Positions 1-8,223 of a stretch of DNA of 50,295 nucleotides are shown piece by piece. The notes under the pieces were generated by a model. The model worked only from the letters and a program-made list of their open reading frames with translations, had not been told where the DNA came from and did no database searches. Both the position numbers and the translations under genes were made by a program. The DNA is from an uncultured Eubacteriales bacterium (GTDB taxonomy: Bacteria; Bacillota; Clostridia; Oscillospirales; Acutalibacteraceae), in NCBI GenBank assembly GCA_900316025.1, contig ONBJ01000004.1:1-50295 (forward strand), in the 5' to 3' direction. The first letter of the stretch is position 1. Each line of letters begins with the position of its first letter.

Positions 1-1421
1 GCTATTTCCTCGCCGTCAAGAAAATCCTGATTTCTTTCATCTATTTTTACGTAAGGTCGTCTGGGAAGAACATTTTCATATGCAGGACGTATGATTTTGC
101 TTGCATTTGAAAGCTCCTCTATACGGTGAGCACTCCAGCCTGCAATTCTTGCAACGGCAAACAGGGGAGTAAACAGCTCTTTCGGAAGTTCAAGCATACT
201 GTATACAAAGCCGCTGTAAAAATCTACATTTGCACTTACGCCCTTATATATTTTTCGTTTCTGAGCAATAAGTCTTGCTGCGATTTTTTCAACGTTGCTG
301 TAAAGCCTGAACTCTTTTTCACGTCCCTTTTCCTTGGAAAGACTTTCAACAAATCCCTTGAAAACTCTTGCACGGGGGTCACTTATCGAGTAAATTGCGT
401 GACCCATACCGTATATAAGACCGCTTCCGTCAAAGGCTTTTTTATCAAGTATTTTTTCGAGATAAGCCGCAATTTCGCCCTCGTCATCAAAGTCGGTTAC
501 ATGAGCTTTTATGTCATCAAACATTTTTACTACCTTTATATTTGCACCGCCGTGCTTAGGACCTTTAAGAGAACCAAGTGCCGCCGCTATGGTGGAGTAG
601 GTGTCCGTGCCTGATGATGTTACAACGTGGGTTGTAAATGTGGAGTTGTTTCCGCCGCCGTGTTCTGCGTGAAGAACAAGTGCCATATCTAGAAGCTTTG
701 CTTCGAGAGGTGTATATTTTGAATCGGCACGGAGCATATAGAGAATATTCTCAGCGGTGGAAAGTTGCGGCTGGGGAGTATGGATTATAAGGCTCTGATT
801 ATCGTGAAAGTACTGATAAGCCTGAAAGCCGTAAACAGAGAAAATAGGGAAAAGGGATATAAGCTGAATACACTGTCTTAAAACATTAGGGACTGAGGTA
901 TCGTCAGCGTTGTTGTCATATGAGTACATTGTGAGAACGCTTCTTGATATGGCATTCATAATATCCCTGCTGGGAGCTTTCATAATTATATCTCTTACAA
1001 AGCCTGTGGGAAGTGTGCGGTAGTAGTCAAGCAGTTCGCAGAACTCACGCAGACTTTTTACTCCGGGAAGCTCTCCGAAAAGCAGAAGGTATGCAACCTC
1101 CTCAAATCCGAAGCGGTTTTCGCTTGTAAAACCTTTTACTATATCTTCAACATCATAGCCTCTGTAGAAAAGCCTTCCGTCCTGCGGAATACGTGTACCG
1201 TCAGGTGCTTCCTCGAAGGAATATACCTCTGAAATTTCTGTAAGACCTGTGAGAACACCCTTGCCGTTCAAATCTCTCAGACCTCTTTTTACATCGTACT
1301 TGCTGTACAGAGAGGGGTCTATCATATTGTTCTTTATACACTTTTTGCTCAGTCTGTATATTTCGGGGGTTATCTCGCTGAATGCACGATTTTCGCCCCG
1401 CATTGTAAAATAGCTGTTCAT
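1..1421 (-). CDS. Citrate synthase, C-terminus cut off by the window edge
   Basis: Condenses acetyl-CoA with oxaloacetate to citrate in the cytosol, here probably feeding 2-oxoglutarate and glutamate synthesis. About 473 codons are visible and the stop lies beyond base 1. Reading from the start I see family signatures: a His region AEHGGGNNSTFTTHVV, then GSLKGPKHGGAN, then GMGHAIYSISDPRARV with the active-site His, and near the end FYSGFVYSMLELP and the Arg-containing IAGWSAHRIEE. The N-terminus is longer than in compact type II enzymes, as is common for clostridial forms. The ATG at 1421 follows AAGGAAG at a good distance. It lies 55 bp behind ilvB on the same strand, so co-transcription from the ilvB promoter is likely. 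Family is certain; 2-methylcitrate synthase activity cannot be excluded. Confidence 0.93.
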   Translation of the reverse strand, partial: MNSYFTMRGENRAFSEITPEIYRLSKKCIKNNMIDPSLYSKYDVKRGLRDLNGKGVLTGLTEISEVYSFEEAPDGTRIPQDGRLFYRGYDVEDIVKGFTSENRFGFEEVAYLLLFGELPGVKSLREFCELLDYYRTLPTGFVRDIIMKAPSRDIMNAISRSVLTMYSYDNNADDTSVPNVLRQCIQLISLFPIFSVYGFQAYQYFHDNQSLIIHTPQPQLSTAENILYMLRADSKYTPLEAKLLDMALVLHAEHGGGNNSTFTTHVVTSSGTDTYSTIAAALGSLKGPKHGGANIKVVKMFDDIKAHVTDFDDEGEIAAYLEKILDKKAFDGSGLIYGMGHAIYSISDPRARVFKGFVESLSKEKGREKEFRLYSNVEKIAARLIAQKRKIYKGVSANVDFYSGFVYSMLELPKELFTPLFAVARIAGWSAHRIEELSNASKIIRPAYENVLPRRPYVKIDERNQDFLDGEEI

Positions 1422-1476
1422 ATATTACCACTTCCTTTTTATTTGAATTTTAATCTGAAAGATTATCTGAAAGTTA

Positions 1477-3138
1477 TTATTTGAGTTCAAGAATTACATC
1501 GTCAACATCTTTTCCCGGAGGTATCATAGGGAGTACGTTTGAATCGGGTGAGATGTGGAAGTCTATTAAAACGGGAGCGTGAAGCTCAACTGCCTTTTTT
1601 AGTGTGGGGAGTACGTCCTCAGATTTTGAAACGGTGAAGCCCTCTATGCCGAAAGCTTTGGCAGCAGCTTCAAAATTTGTAGCTCTGTGAGGGTCGGTAG
1701 AGGAAAATCTTCTGCCGTAGAAAAGTTTCTGCCACTGTCTTACCATACCGAGAACCTCATTATTGAATATCATTACGATAACGGGAACATTATAGCTTTT
1801 GAGAGTTACCATTTCATTCATATTCATATGGAAGCTTCCGTCACCTGTAACAAGGAAAACCTTACTTTCGGGTTTTGCAAAATATGCACCTATGGCTGCT
1901 CCCATACCGTAACCCATTGTACCAAGTCCTCCCGAAGTAAGGAAGGTTCTGGGTTCTTTGAAACTGCACTCCTGAGCCGTCCACATCTGATGCTGTCCTA
2001 CATCGGTTACAACAATGTCGCCGCCGTCCCTAAGACTTTCCATCGCTCTGAGAATTTCCTGAGGTGTTATGTATTCGCCTATCTTAACTTCTGTAACTGT
2101 TGAATATTTTGTAAGGCTGAGTTTCCAAGGCTCATGGTTCTGCTGTTCAAGTCTTTTGTTAAGTTCGGAAAGCGAAGTCTTTACATTTCCGATAAGCCAT
2201 TTGTCAACCTTTACGTTTTTGTTTATTTCGTTTTCGTCTATGTCAAGCTGAATGATTACGGCTTTTTGTCCGAATTTATCGGTATCGCCTGCAACTCTGT
2301 CGGAAAATCTTGTACCTGCCGCAACTATGAGGTCAGCCTCTTTTATAGCCATACCTGTTTCCATTATGCCGTGCATACCCATATTTCCTGCAAAGAGGGG
2401 GTGGTCTGCCGAAATTGCACCCATTCCCATAAGTGAGCAGCATACGGGAGCGTCAAGAAGTTCTGCGAATTTTGTAAGCTCCTTTGATGCGTTGCTGGAG
2501 ATTATTCCGCCGCCTGCGTAGATTGCAGGTTTTTTGCAGTTTTTAAGAAGACTTACTATTTCGTCTATGCTTTTTTCGTCTGCGGAAAATATCTCCTGAC
2601 ACTTGCAGGGGTCTTCTCTTACGTATTCGGTTTTCAAGGCAGTTATGTCCTTTGGAATGTCTACAAGAACAGGACCCTTTCTTCCGCTCTGAGCTATTTT
2701 AAACGCTTTTCTTATGGTAGGAGCAAGCTCCTCCATTGATGATACCTGAAAGCTTGCCTTTGTGACGGGCTTTACTATACTTGCTATGTCAACTTCCTGA
2801 AAGCTTGACTTTCCGAGTAATGCCCTGCCTACGTTACCTGTTATTGCAACAACGGGTATACTGTCCATAAATGCAGTTGCTATTCCTGTTACAATATTGG
2901 TAGCACCCGGGCCGGAGGTTGTTATTACTACTCCTGTCTTGCCTGTAACTCTTGCGTATCCGTCGGCTGCGTGGGAAGCTCCCTGCTCATGTGCAGTCAT
3001 AATATGTTTTATTTTGTCACTGTATTTATAAAGTGCATCGTAAATTTCCAGAACAGCTCCGCCGGGATATCCGAAAACGGTATCAACCCCTTGTTCCAGC
3101 AGACATTCCGCTATAATCTCAGAACCCTTTAATTCCAT
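1477..3138 (-). CDS. ilvB: Acetolactate synthase, large (catalytic) subunit
   Basis: ThDP-dependent enzyme making 2-acetolactate or 2-aceto-2-hydroxybutyrate from pyruvate, the first common step of branched-chain amino acid synthesis. N-terminal PYR domain carries the ThDP-activating Glu in TAHEQGASHAADGYAR and the GPGATN segment; a central FAD-type domain follows; the C-terminal PP domain has the ThDP/Mg motif GDGSFHMNMNE ending in FNN. A TTG nine bases upstream (3147) is possible, but the AAAGGA site abuts that TTG and is well spaced for the ATG at 3138, so I choose 553 residues. No small regulatory subunit (ilvN) is adjacent; citrate synthase follows instead. A near-consensus promoter and a palindrome lie upstream. 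Confidence 0.95.
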   Translation of the reverse strand: MELKGSEIIAECLLEQGVDTVFGYPGGAVLEIYDALYKYSDKIKHIMTAHEQGASHAADGYARVTGKTGVVITTSGPGATNIVTGIATAFMDSIPVVAITGNVGRALLGKSSFQEVDIASIVKPVTKASFQVSSMEELAPTIRKAFKIAQSGRKGPVLVDIPKDITALKTEYVREDPCKCQEIFSADEKSIDEIVSLLKNCKKPAIYAGGGIISSNASKELTKFAELLDAPVCCSLMGMGAISADHPLFAGNMGMHGIMETGMAIKEADLIVAAGTRFSDRVAGDTDKFGQKAVIIQLDIDENEINKNVKVDKWLIGNVKTSLSELNKRLEQQNHEPWKLSLTKYSTVTEVKIGEYITPQEILRAMESLRDGGDIVVTDVGQHQMWTAQECSFKEPRTFLTSGGLGTMGYGMGAAIGAYFAKPESKVFLVTGDGSFHMNMNEMVTLKSYNVPVIVMIFNNEVLGMVRQWQKLFYGRRFSSTDPHRATNFEAAAKAFGIEGFTVSKSEDVLPTLKKAVELHAPVLIDFHISPDSNVLPMIPPGKDVDDVILELK

Positions 3139-3201
3139 TTTTAACAATCCTTTCGTATATCACTTTATCTTTTTTGTTTTAAGATATGTCCAAAAATGTA
3201 A

Positions 3202-3220
3202 ATGTATTTTAAAAATACAT
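3202..3220. promoter_or_regulatory. 19-bp palindrome in the ilvB 5' leader, possible operator
   Basis: Nine-base arms ATGTATTTT and AAAATACAT are separated by one A. It falls just downstream of the predicted ilvB transcription start and about 65 bp before the ATG, a natural position for a repressor. No T-box core or classical leucine-rich leader peptide is seen in this leader. The protein that binds is unknown. Confidence 0.4.
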
Positions 3221-3244
3221 AAGGAATAAGCCGATATAACTTAG

Positions 3245-3273
3245 ATTGTATACTTTTGTTAAGTTTTTGTCAA
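3245..3273 (-). promoter_or_regulatory. Sigma-A-type promoter of ilvB
   Basis: On the minus strand TTGACA and TACAAT are separated by 17 bp, five to six matches each to the vegetative consensus. Transcription would start near 3238, giving a leader of about 100 nt. Confidence 0.75.
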
Positions 3274-3380
3274 GCTAAATATCAAGCTATTTATCGGAGT
3301 CGGTGCAATATGCGGTATGTATAGATATTCATAATTATCATAAATTTCTTACCTGTTCAAAAAACATATTAATATCACAC

Positions 3381-3409
3381 TTGCAGTTATTTTTGGTTTG
3401 TGCTATCAT
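3381..3409 (+). promoter_or_regulatory. Sigma-A-type promoter of the miaB operon
   Basis: TTGCAG and TATCAT with a 17-bp spacer lie 35 bp before the miaB TTG start. Nothing else obvious lies in the divergent ilvB-miaB gap apart from the ilvB promoter and palindrome. Confidence 0.6.
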
Positions 3410-3443
3410 ATAGTGTACAGTTTGAGGATTGGGGTAGTTTTAT

Positions 3444-4850
3444 TTGCATAATACAAACGAAATTTTAAATCTGAATAACGAATATATACCGCTTGTTGCT
3501 CAGATTATGGAGATACGAAAAAGAGGAAATACACCTCTTGCGTATGTAAGAACATACGGCTGTCAGCAGAATGTTGCAGACAGCGAACAGATAAAAGGAC
3601 TTCTGGGACAAATGGGTTATGATTTTACCGAAAATCCCGAAGAAGCCGATTTTATACTTTTCAATACTTGTGCGGTAAGAGAGCATGCGGAGGACAGGGT
3701 TTTCGGAAATGTAGGTGCGTTGAAATCTCTGAAGCGTAAGCACCCGTCTGTACTTATAGCCCTGTGCGGCTGTATGATGGAGCAGAAGCATATAGCAGAA
3801 CGTATTTATAAGAGTTTTCCGTTTGTGGGACTGGTTTTCGGAACGAACTGTATACATCAGCTTCCAAAGCTTATGTATGACTGCCTTGTGGACGGAAAAA
3901 GACTTGTATTCAGAGGAAATGATGATACAACGGTATACGAAAATATACCTGTAAAACGTGACGGCACGTTCAAGGCATGGCTGCCGATTATGTACGGCTG
4001 CGATAATTTCTGTACTTACTGTATTGTTCCGTATGTAAGGGGCAGAGAAAGAAGCCGAAATCCCGAAATTATAATTTCGCAGGCGAAAGAGCTTATTGCA
4101 AAAGGCTATAAGGAAATTACACTGCTCGGACAAAATGTCAATTCTTACGGAAAAGGACTTCCTACCGAAGATAAGATGACATTTGCACAGCTTATTTCCG
4201 AAATTGATAAGATTGACGGAGAATATATCCTCCGTTTTATGACCTCACATCCGAAAGACTGTTCCAAAGAACTGATTGATACTATTGCGGAGAGCAGGCA
4301 TATATCAGTTCATCTGCATCTGCCGTTCCAGAGCGGCAGCGACAGAATACTTAAACAGATGAACAGACGCTATGACAGGGAAAAATATCTTGAAATAATA
4401 AATTATGCCAAGGAAAAAATACCGCAGCTATCGCTTACCAGCGATATAATAGTCGGCTTCCCGGGTGAAACATACGAGGATTTTAAGCAGACGCTTTCGC
4501 TTGTGGAGGAGGTAGGATTTACGTCATTGTTTACGTTTATTTATTCGCCGAGAAACGGAACGCCTGCCGCAAAAATGGCTGACCCTGTAAGCTATGAGGA
4601 GAAAAACAGATGGTTTCAGGAGCTTCTGTCGCTACAGGAAAAAATATCGGCAAAACGCTGTGCGGATATGGTAGGAAAGCAGTACCGTGTTCTTGTGGAG
4701 AGTATCAATGAAAAGAATAATGAGCTTCAGACCCGTACATCAGGAAATGTTATAGTTGAGGTACAGGGCGATGAAGGTATCATAGGAACTTTTCAGAATG
4801 TAGAGGTTACATCTGCAAGAAACTGGATACTTAAAGGAAAAATTATCTGA
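3444..4850 (+). CDS. miaB: tRNA-2-methylthio-N6-dimethylallyladenosine synthase MiaB
   Basis: Radical-SAM methylthiotransferase that adds the 2-methylthio group to i6A37 of tRNAs reading UNN codons, acting after MiaA, which is also in this window. The N-terminal UPF0004 domain has three cluster cysteines: YGCQQN (about residue 40), NTCAVREHAEDR and LCGCMM. The radical-SAM CxxxCxxC is CDNFCTYC near residue 190, and a C-terminal TRAM domain ends the 468-residue protein. Length fits the family. The start is TTG, preceded by a G-rich site about 9 bases away; no ATG lies in a better position. It heads the run miaB, YlbF/YmcA protein, mutS, mutL, miaA. Confidence 0.96.
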   Translation: MHNTNEILNLNNEYIPLVAQIMEIRKRGNTPLAYVRTYGCQQNVADSEQIKGLLGQMGYDFTENPEEADFILFNTCAVREHAEDRVFGNVGALKSLKRKHPSVLIALCGCMMEQKHIAERIYKSFPFVGLVFGTNCIHQLPKLMYDCLVDGKRLVFRGNDDTTVYENIPVKRDGTFKAWLPIMYGCDNFCTYCIVPYVRGRERSRNPEIIISQAKELIAKGYKEITLLGQNVNSYGKGLPTEDKMTFAQLISEIDKIDGEYILRFMTSHPKDCSKELIDTIAESRHISVHLHLPFQSGSDRILKQMNRRYDREKYLEIINYAKEKIPQLSLTSDIIVGFPGETYEDFKQTLSLVEEVGFTSLFTFIYSPRNGTPAAKMADPVSYEEKNRWFQELLSLQEKISAKRCADMVGKQYRVLVESINEKNNELQTRTSGNVIVEVQGDEGIIGTFQNVEVTSARNWILKGKII

Positions 4851-4891
4851 TTTTTTGATTATAAAAATTATATTTTAAAGGAGTTTTAAAA

Positions 4892-5296
4892 ATGAGTATT
4901 GTAGATTTGGCAAGAGAAATAGGCAGAGAGCTTCAGAAAGACAAGGATTATCTTTCGTTTAGAAATCTTGAAAAAGCGTGCGATGAGGACAAAGAGCTTC
5001 AGGATCTCGTTGGTGAGTTCAATCTTAAAAGAATGTCCCTGAACAACGAATCTGCAAAGGCTGACAGAGATGAGGAAAAAATCGAAAGACTTAACAGCGA
5101 ACTCAGAATATGCTACTCTAAAGTTATGGAGAACGAAAGTATGGCAGCCTATAACAAGGCGAAAACATCGTTTGAAAACAGGGTTCAGCAGGTTATCGGA
5201 ATTATAACGCAGTGTGCAGAGGGAGCAGACCCTGATACGGCAGAGGGAGTACATTCCTGCGACTGCGACTGTTCAAGCTGCGGAGGGTGTCACTGA
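4892..5296 (+). CDS. YlbF/YmcA-family protein (RicA/RicF type) with C-terminal cysteines
   Basis: Short helical protein of 134 residues. In Bacillus the related RicA and RicF join RicT in an Fe-S complex that promotes mRNA maturation by RNase Y and affects sporulation and competence. The helical body (residues 1-115) is charged and coiled-coil-like; the last 15 residues hold five cysteines (HSCDCDC, SSCGGC), a likely cluster-binding tail. A perfect AAAGGAG precedes the ATG. It follows miaB, matching the Bacillus ymcB-ymcA order and favouring RicA, although the Cys tail also recalls RicF. A RicT homologue lies at 18482-19351. Its iron-sulfur role here is inferred. Confidence 0.8.
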   Translation: MSIVDLAREIGRELQKDKDYLSFRNLEKACDEDKELQDLVGEFNLKRMSLNNESAKADRDEEKIERLNSELRICYSKVMENESMAAYNKAKTSFENRVQQVIGIITQCAEGADPDTAEGVHSCDCDCSSCGGCH

Positions 5297-5331
5297 TTTT
5301 TGGATTTAAGATTTAATCCGTTGTATTCTGA

Positions 5332-5372
5332 TGCTGCAAATTTCAAAAGCACGGCTTTTGAAATTTGCAGCA
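5332..5372. repeat. Perfect 19-bp inverted repeat between the YlbF/YmcA gene and mutS
   Basis: The left arm TGCTGCAAATTTCAAAAGC (5332-5350) pairs perfectly with 5354-5372 around the 3-nt loop ACG. No T-run follows, so it is a poor intrinsic terminator. Its inner module TTCAAAAG..CTTTTGAA resembles one arm of the four-way element at 25314, suggesting it is a one-arm relative of that repeat family. Confidence 0.75.
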
Positions 5373-5409
5373 ATTAGTCTTGATATTATAAATTTTGAGG
5401 TGAATTTTA

Positions 5410-8046
5410 ATGGCAGAGCTTTCTCCGATGATGAAGCAATACCTTGAAATAAAAAAGGAAAACGAGGACTGTATTCTTTTTTTCAGGCTGGGCGATTTTT
5501 ACGAGATGTTTTTTGAGGACGCAAAGACAGCATCGAGAGAGCTTGAGCTTACGCTGACGGGAAGGGACTGCGGTCAGGCTGAAAAAGCTCCGATGTGCGG
5601 AGTACCTTTTCACAGCAGCGAAACATATATAGCACGTCTTGTAGCAAAGGGCTATAAGGTTGCGATATGTGAGCAGATAGAAGATGCAGCGTCCGCAAAG
5701 GGACTTGTAAAAAGAGATATAATAAGGGTTATAACTCCTGGAACAGTTACCGAAAGCAGTATGCTTGAGGACGGAGTAAATAATTTCATATGCTGTATAT
5801 ACTCTTCAGGGGACTGTGCAGGAATATGCTACTGTGATATTTCCACTGGTGAATTTTCGGGTACGTTCTTAAAAGGAGAAATTCCGTCTTTGATTAAAAA
5901 CGAACTTGGAAAGATAAATCCCAGAGAAATTCTCATAGGCGGAGATATTATAAAATATAAAGAGCTTTCCGTATTTATCAAAGATAAGCTTTCGGCAGGA
6001 GTTGAGCTGACAGAGGACGAAAAATTTGATTACGGAGAATGCTGCACAATAATTTCGGAAATTTTCGGAAAAGATACTCTCAGACAGCTTGAAGATAAGA
6101 AATTCGGATTTACGGTACTTAGTGCAGGAGTGCTTTTATGGTATCTTAAGGATACTCAGAAACAGGGAATGGAACGTCTGAAAAAATTCAATATATATTC
6201 CGATACGCAGTATATGTCCATAGATTTCAATACAAGAAGAAATCTTGAACTTACGGAAACTATGCGTAACAAAGAGAAAAAAGGCTCTCTTCTGTGGGTT
6301 CTTGACAAAACAAAGACATCAATGGGAAAAAGACTTATTCGTTCGTGGATAGAGAAGCCTCTTTTAAGCTGCGGTGCTATAGTAAAAAGACAGAATGCAA
6401 TAGAAGAGCTTGTAAACAATACGGTTCTCAGACTTGAAATTACCGAATCACTTCAGGGTATATTGGATATGGAAAGACTGATGACAAGAATAGTTTACGG
6501 AACATCAAATGCAAGAGAGCTTCGTTCCCTTGCAAATGCTCTTGCAAAGCTTCCGATGGTTAAGAGAACTATTGAGAATACATCGTCTTCCCTTATGCGT
6601 GAAATTTACGAAAATACAGATACACTTGAGGATATATACCTGAAAATAAACAGTGCCATTGTAGACGAACCGCCTTTTAGCATTCGTGAGGGCGGAATGA
6701 TAAAAAAGGGTTACAGCAGCGAACTTGATTCAATAATGGACGATATGAACCATTCTTCCGATATTCTGACAGAGATAGAAACCGAGGAAAAGAAAAAAAC
6801 AGGTATTCCTAAGCTTAAAATAGGGTATAACAGAGTTTTCGGCTATTACATAGAGGTGTCAAATTCGTACAAAAATCAGGTTCCTGCCGAATACATAAGG
6901 AAACAGACGCTTGCAAACTGTGAGCGTTATATAACTCAGGGACTGAAAGCTGTAGAGGGAAGAATACTTGGAGCAAAGGAAAAATCTGTAGCTCTGGAAT
7001 ATAAGCTTTATGAAGAAGTCAGGTGCTTTACAGCCGATAATCTTACAAGGGTTCAGAAAACAGCCGAAAGCATAGCAAGGCTTGACGTTTTATGCTCACT
7101 TGCAAATGTTTCAAGCGATAACAGATACTGCAAGCCTGATATAAATTTAAAGGGTATTATAGAAATAAAGGACAGCCGACATCCTGTTGTTGAGCAGCTT
7201 GTAAAGGACGTTCCGTTTGTTCCGAATGATGTTTTTCTGGATAAGGACAGCAACAGAACCGCAATAATAACAGGTCCTAATATGGCAGGAAAATCCACTT
7301 ATATGCGTCAGACGGCACTTATAGTCCTTATGGCACAGATGGGGTGTTTTGTTCCGGCGGCATCTGCAAATATAGGAATTGCAGATAAGATATTTACAAG
7401 AGTTGGTGCGTCAGATGATTTGTCGGCAGGTCAGTCCACGTTTATGGTTGAAATGAGCGAGGTCGCAAACATAATAAGAAATGCAACTCCCGACAGTCTG
7501 CTTATTCTTGACGAAATAGGAAGGGGTACTTCTACATTTGACGGAATGAGCATAGCAAGAGCTGTTCTTGAATTTGTAAGCGACAGAAAAAAGCTTGGTG
7601 CAAAAACTCTTTTTGCAACTCATTATCACGAGCTTGCCGTTATGGAGGAGCTTCTTGACGGAGTTAAGAATTACAACATAGCCGTAAGAAAAAAGGGTGA
7701 TGATATAAAGTTCCTGAGAAAAATAGTTCCAGGCGGAGCAGATAAAAGCTACGGAATAGAGGTTGCAAAGCTTGCGGGTATTCCCGACTGGGTAATAAAG
7801 CGTGCAAAGGAGATTCAGAAAGAGTACGAAAACGGAACAGCCGAAAACGTGAACGTAAGCAAAATCAAAACCAGAAAGAAACAAACCATAGAAAGTTCTG
7901 ATACTCAGATGTCATTTCTTGGAAGTATGGCTGAAAACGAAATCATATCTGAACTTAAAGCTACAGACGTAAATATGCTTACTCCTATGGAAGCTATGAA
8001 CGTTCTGTACAGACTGAAGGCAAAGGCAGATGGTTTACATAGCTGA
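5410..8046 (+). CDS. mutS: DNA mismatch repair protein MutS
   Basis: Binds mispaired bases and recruits MutL. The N-terminal mismatch-binding domain has the Phe-x-Glu-type motif in GDFYEMFFEDA (about residue 30). The central lever and clamp domains follow. The ATPase has Walker A GPNMAGKST, Walker B LLILDEIGRGTSTFDG and the ATHYHEL switch. Near the C-terminus QMSFLG looks like a sliding-clamp-binding peptide. At 878 residues it is full length. GAGGTG precedes the ATG. mutL follows after a 177-bp gap filled by a four-way palindromic element, so the two may be translated from one mRNA carrying that structure. Confidence 0.97.
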   Translation: MAELSPMMKQYLEIKKENEDCILFFRLGDFYEMFFEDAKTASRELELTLTGRDCGQAEKAPMCGVPFHSSETYIARLVAKGYKVAICEQIEDAASAKGLVKRDIIRVITPGTVTESSMLEDGVNNFICCIYSSGDCAGICYCDISTGEFSGTFLKGEIPSLIKNELGKINPREILIGGDIIKYKELSVFIKDKLSAGVELTEDEKFDYGECCTIISEIFGKDTLRQLEDKKFGFTVLSAGVLLWYLKDTQKQGMERLKKFNIYSDTQYMSIDFNTRRNLELTETMRNKEKKGSLLWVLDKTKTSMGKRLIRSWIEKPLLSCGAIVKRQNAIEELVNNTVLRLEITESLQGILDMERLMTRIVYGTSNARELRSLANALAKLPMVKRTIENTSSSLMREIYENTDTLEDIYLKINSAIVDEPPFSIREGGMIKKGYSSELDSIMDDMNHSSDILTEIETEEKKKTGIPKLKIGYNRVFGYYIEVSNSYKNQVPAEYIRKQTLANCERYITQGLKAVEGRILGAKEKSVALEYKLYEEVRCFTADNLTRVQKTAESIARLDVLCSLANVSSDNRYCKPDINLKGIIEIKDSRHPVVEQLVKDVPFVPNDVFLDKDSNRTAIITGPNMAGKSTYMRQTALIVLMAQMGCFVPAASANIGIADKIFTRVGASDDLSAGQSTFMVEMSEVANIIRNATPDSLLILDEIGRGTSTFDGMSIARAVLEFVSDRKKLGAKTLFATHYHELAVMEELLDGVKNYNIAVRKKGDDIKFLRKIVPGGADKSYGIEVAKLAGIPDWVIKRAKEIQKEYENGTAENVNVSKIKTRKKQTIESSDTQMSFLGSMAENEIISELKATDVNMLTPMEAMNVLYRLKAKADGLHS

Positions 8047-8061
8047 TTTACGTCAGCACAA

Positions 8062-8160
8062 TGCGGCGATTGCTTCCCGAAAAAGACAAGTCTTTTTCGG
8101 CGAAACGGCATAGCCGTTTCGGAGTACTGCGGAAATTCCGCAGTACGGGCAATCGCCGCA
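8062..8160. repeat. Four-way-junction palindromic element, copy A1
   Basis: Outer stem TGCGGCGATTGC (8062-8073) pairs with 8149-8160. Inside are three hairpins: CCGAAAAAGAC with 8090-8100, CGAAACGGC with 8113-8121, and GTACTGCGGAA with 8136-8146. A few junction bases are unpaired. The 3' flank GCGAAGCCG recurs beside copies A3 and A4. It fills the mutS-mutL gap and ends about 45 bases before the mutL ribosome-binding site. Confidence 0.85.
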
Positions 8161-8223
8161 GCGAAGCCGCAGGCTGAGCAATAGTTATGGCAAAAATAAA
8201 GTTTTTAAGGAGGCACGGCATCT

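Noticed and set aside
126-614. Plus-strand ORF of 162 codons
   Set aside because: It is the antisense shadow of the citrate synthase gene, has no ribosome site and no recognisable protein features.
3139-3240. T-box or leucine-rich leader peptide for ilvB
   Set aside because: No T-box GGTGG(T)ACC core, no specifier stem and no leucine-rich short frame in the leader.
5332-5372. Intrinsic terminator of the YlbF/YmcA gene
   Set aside because: The stem is perfect but no T-run follows on either strand; treated as a repeat.
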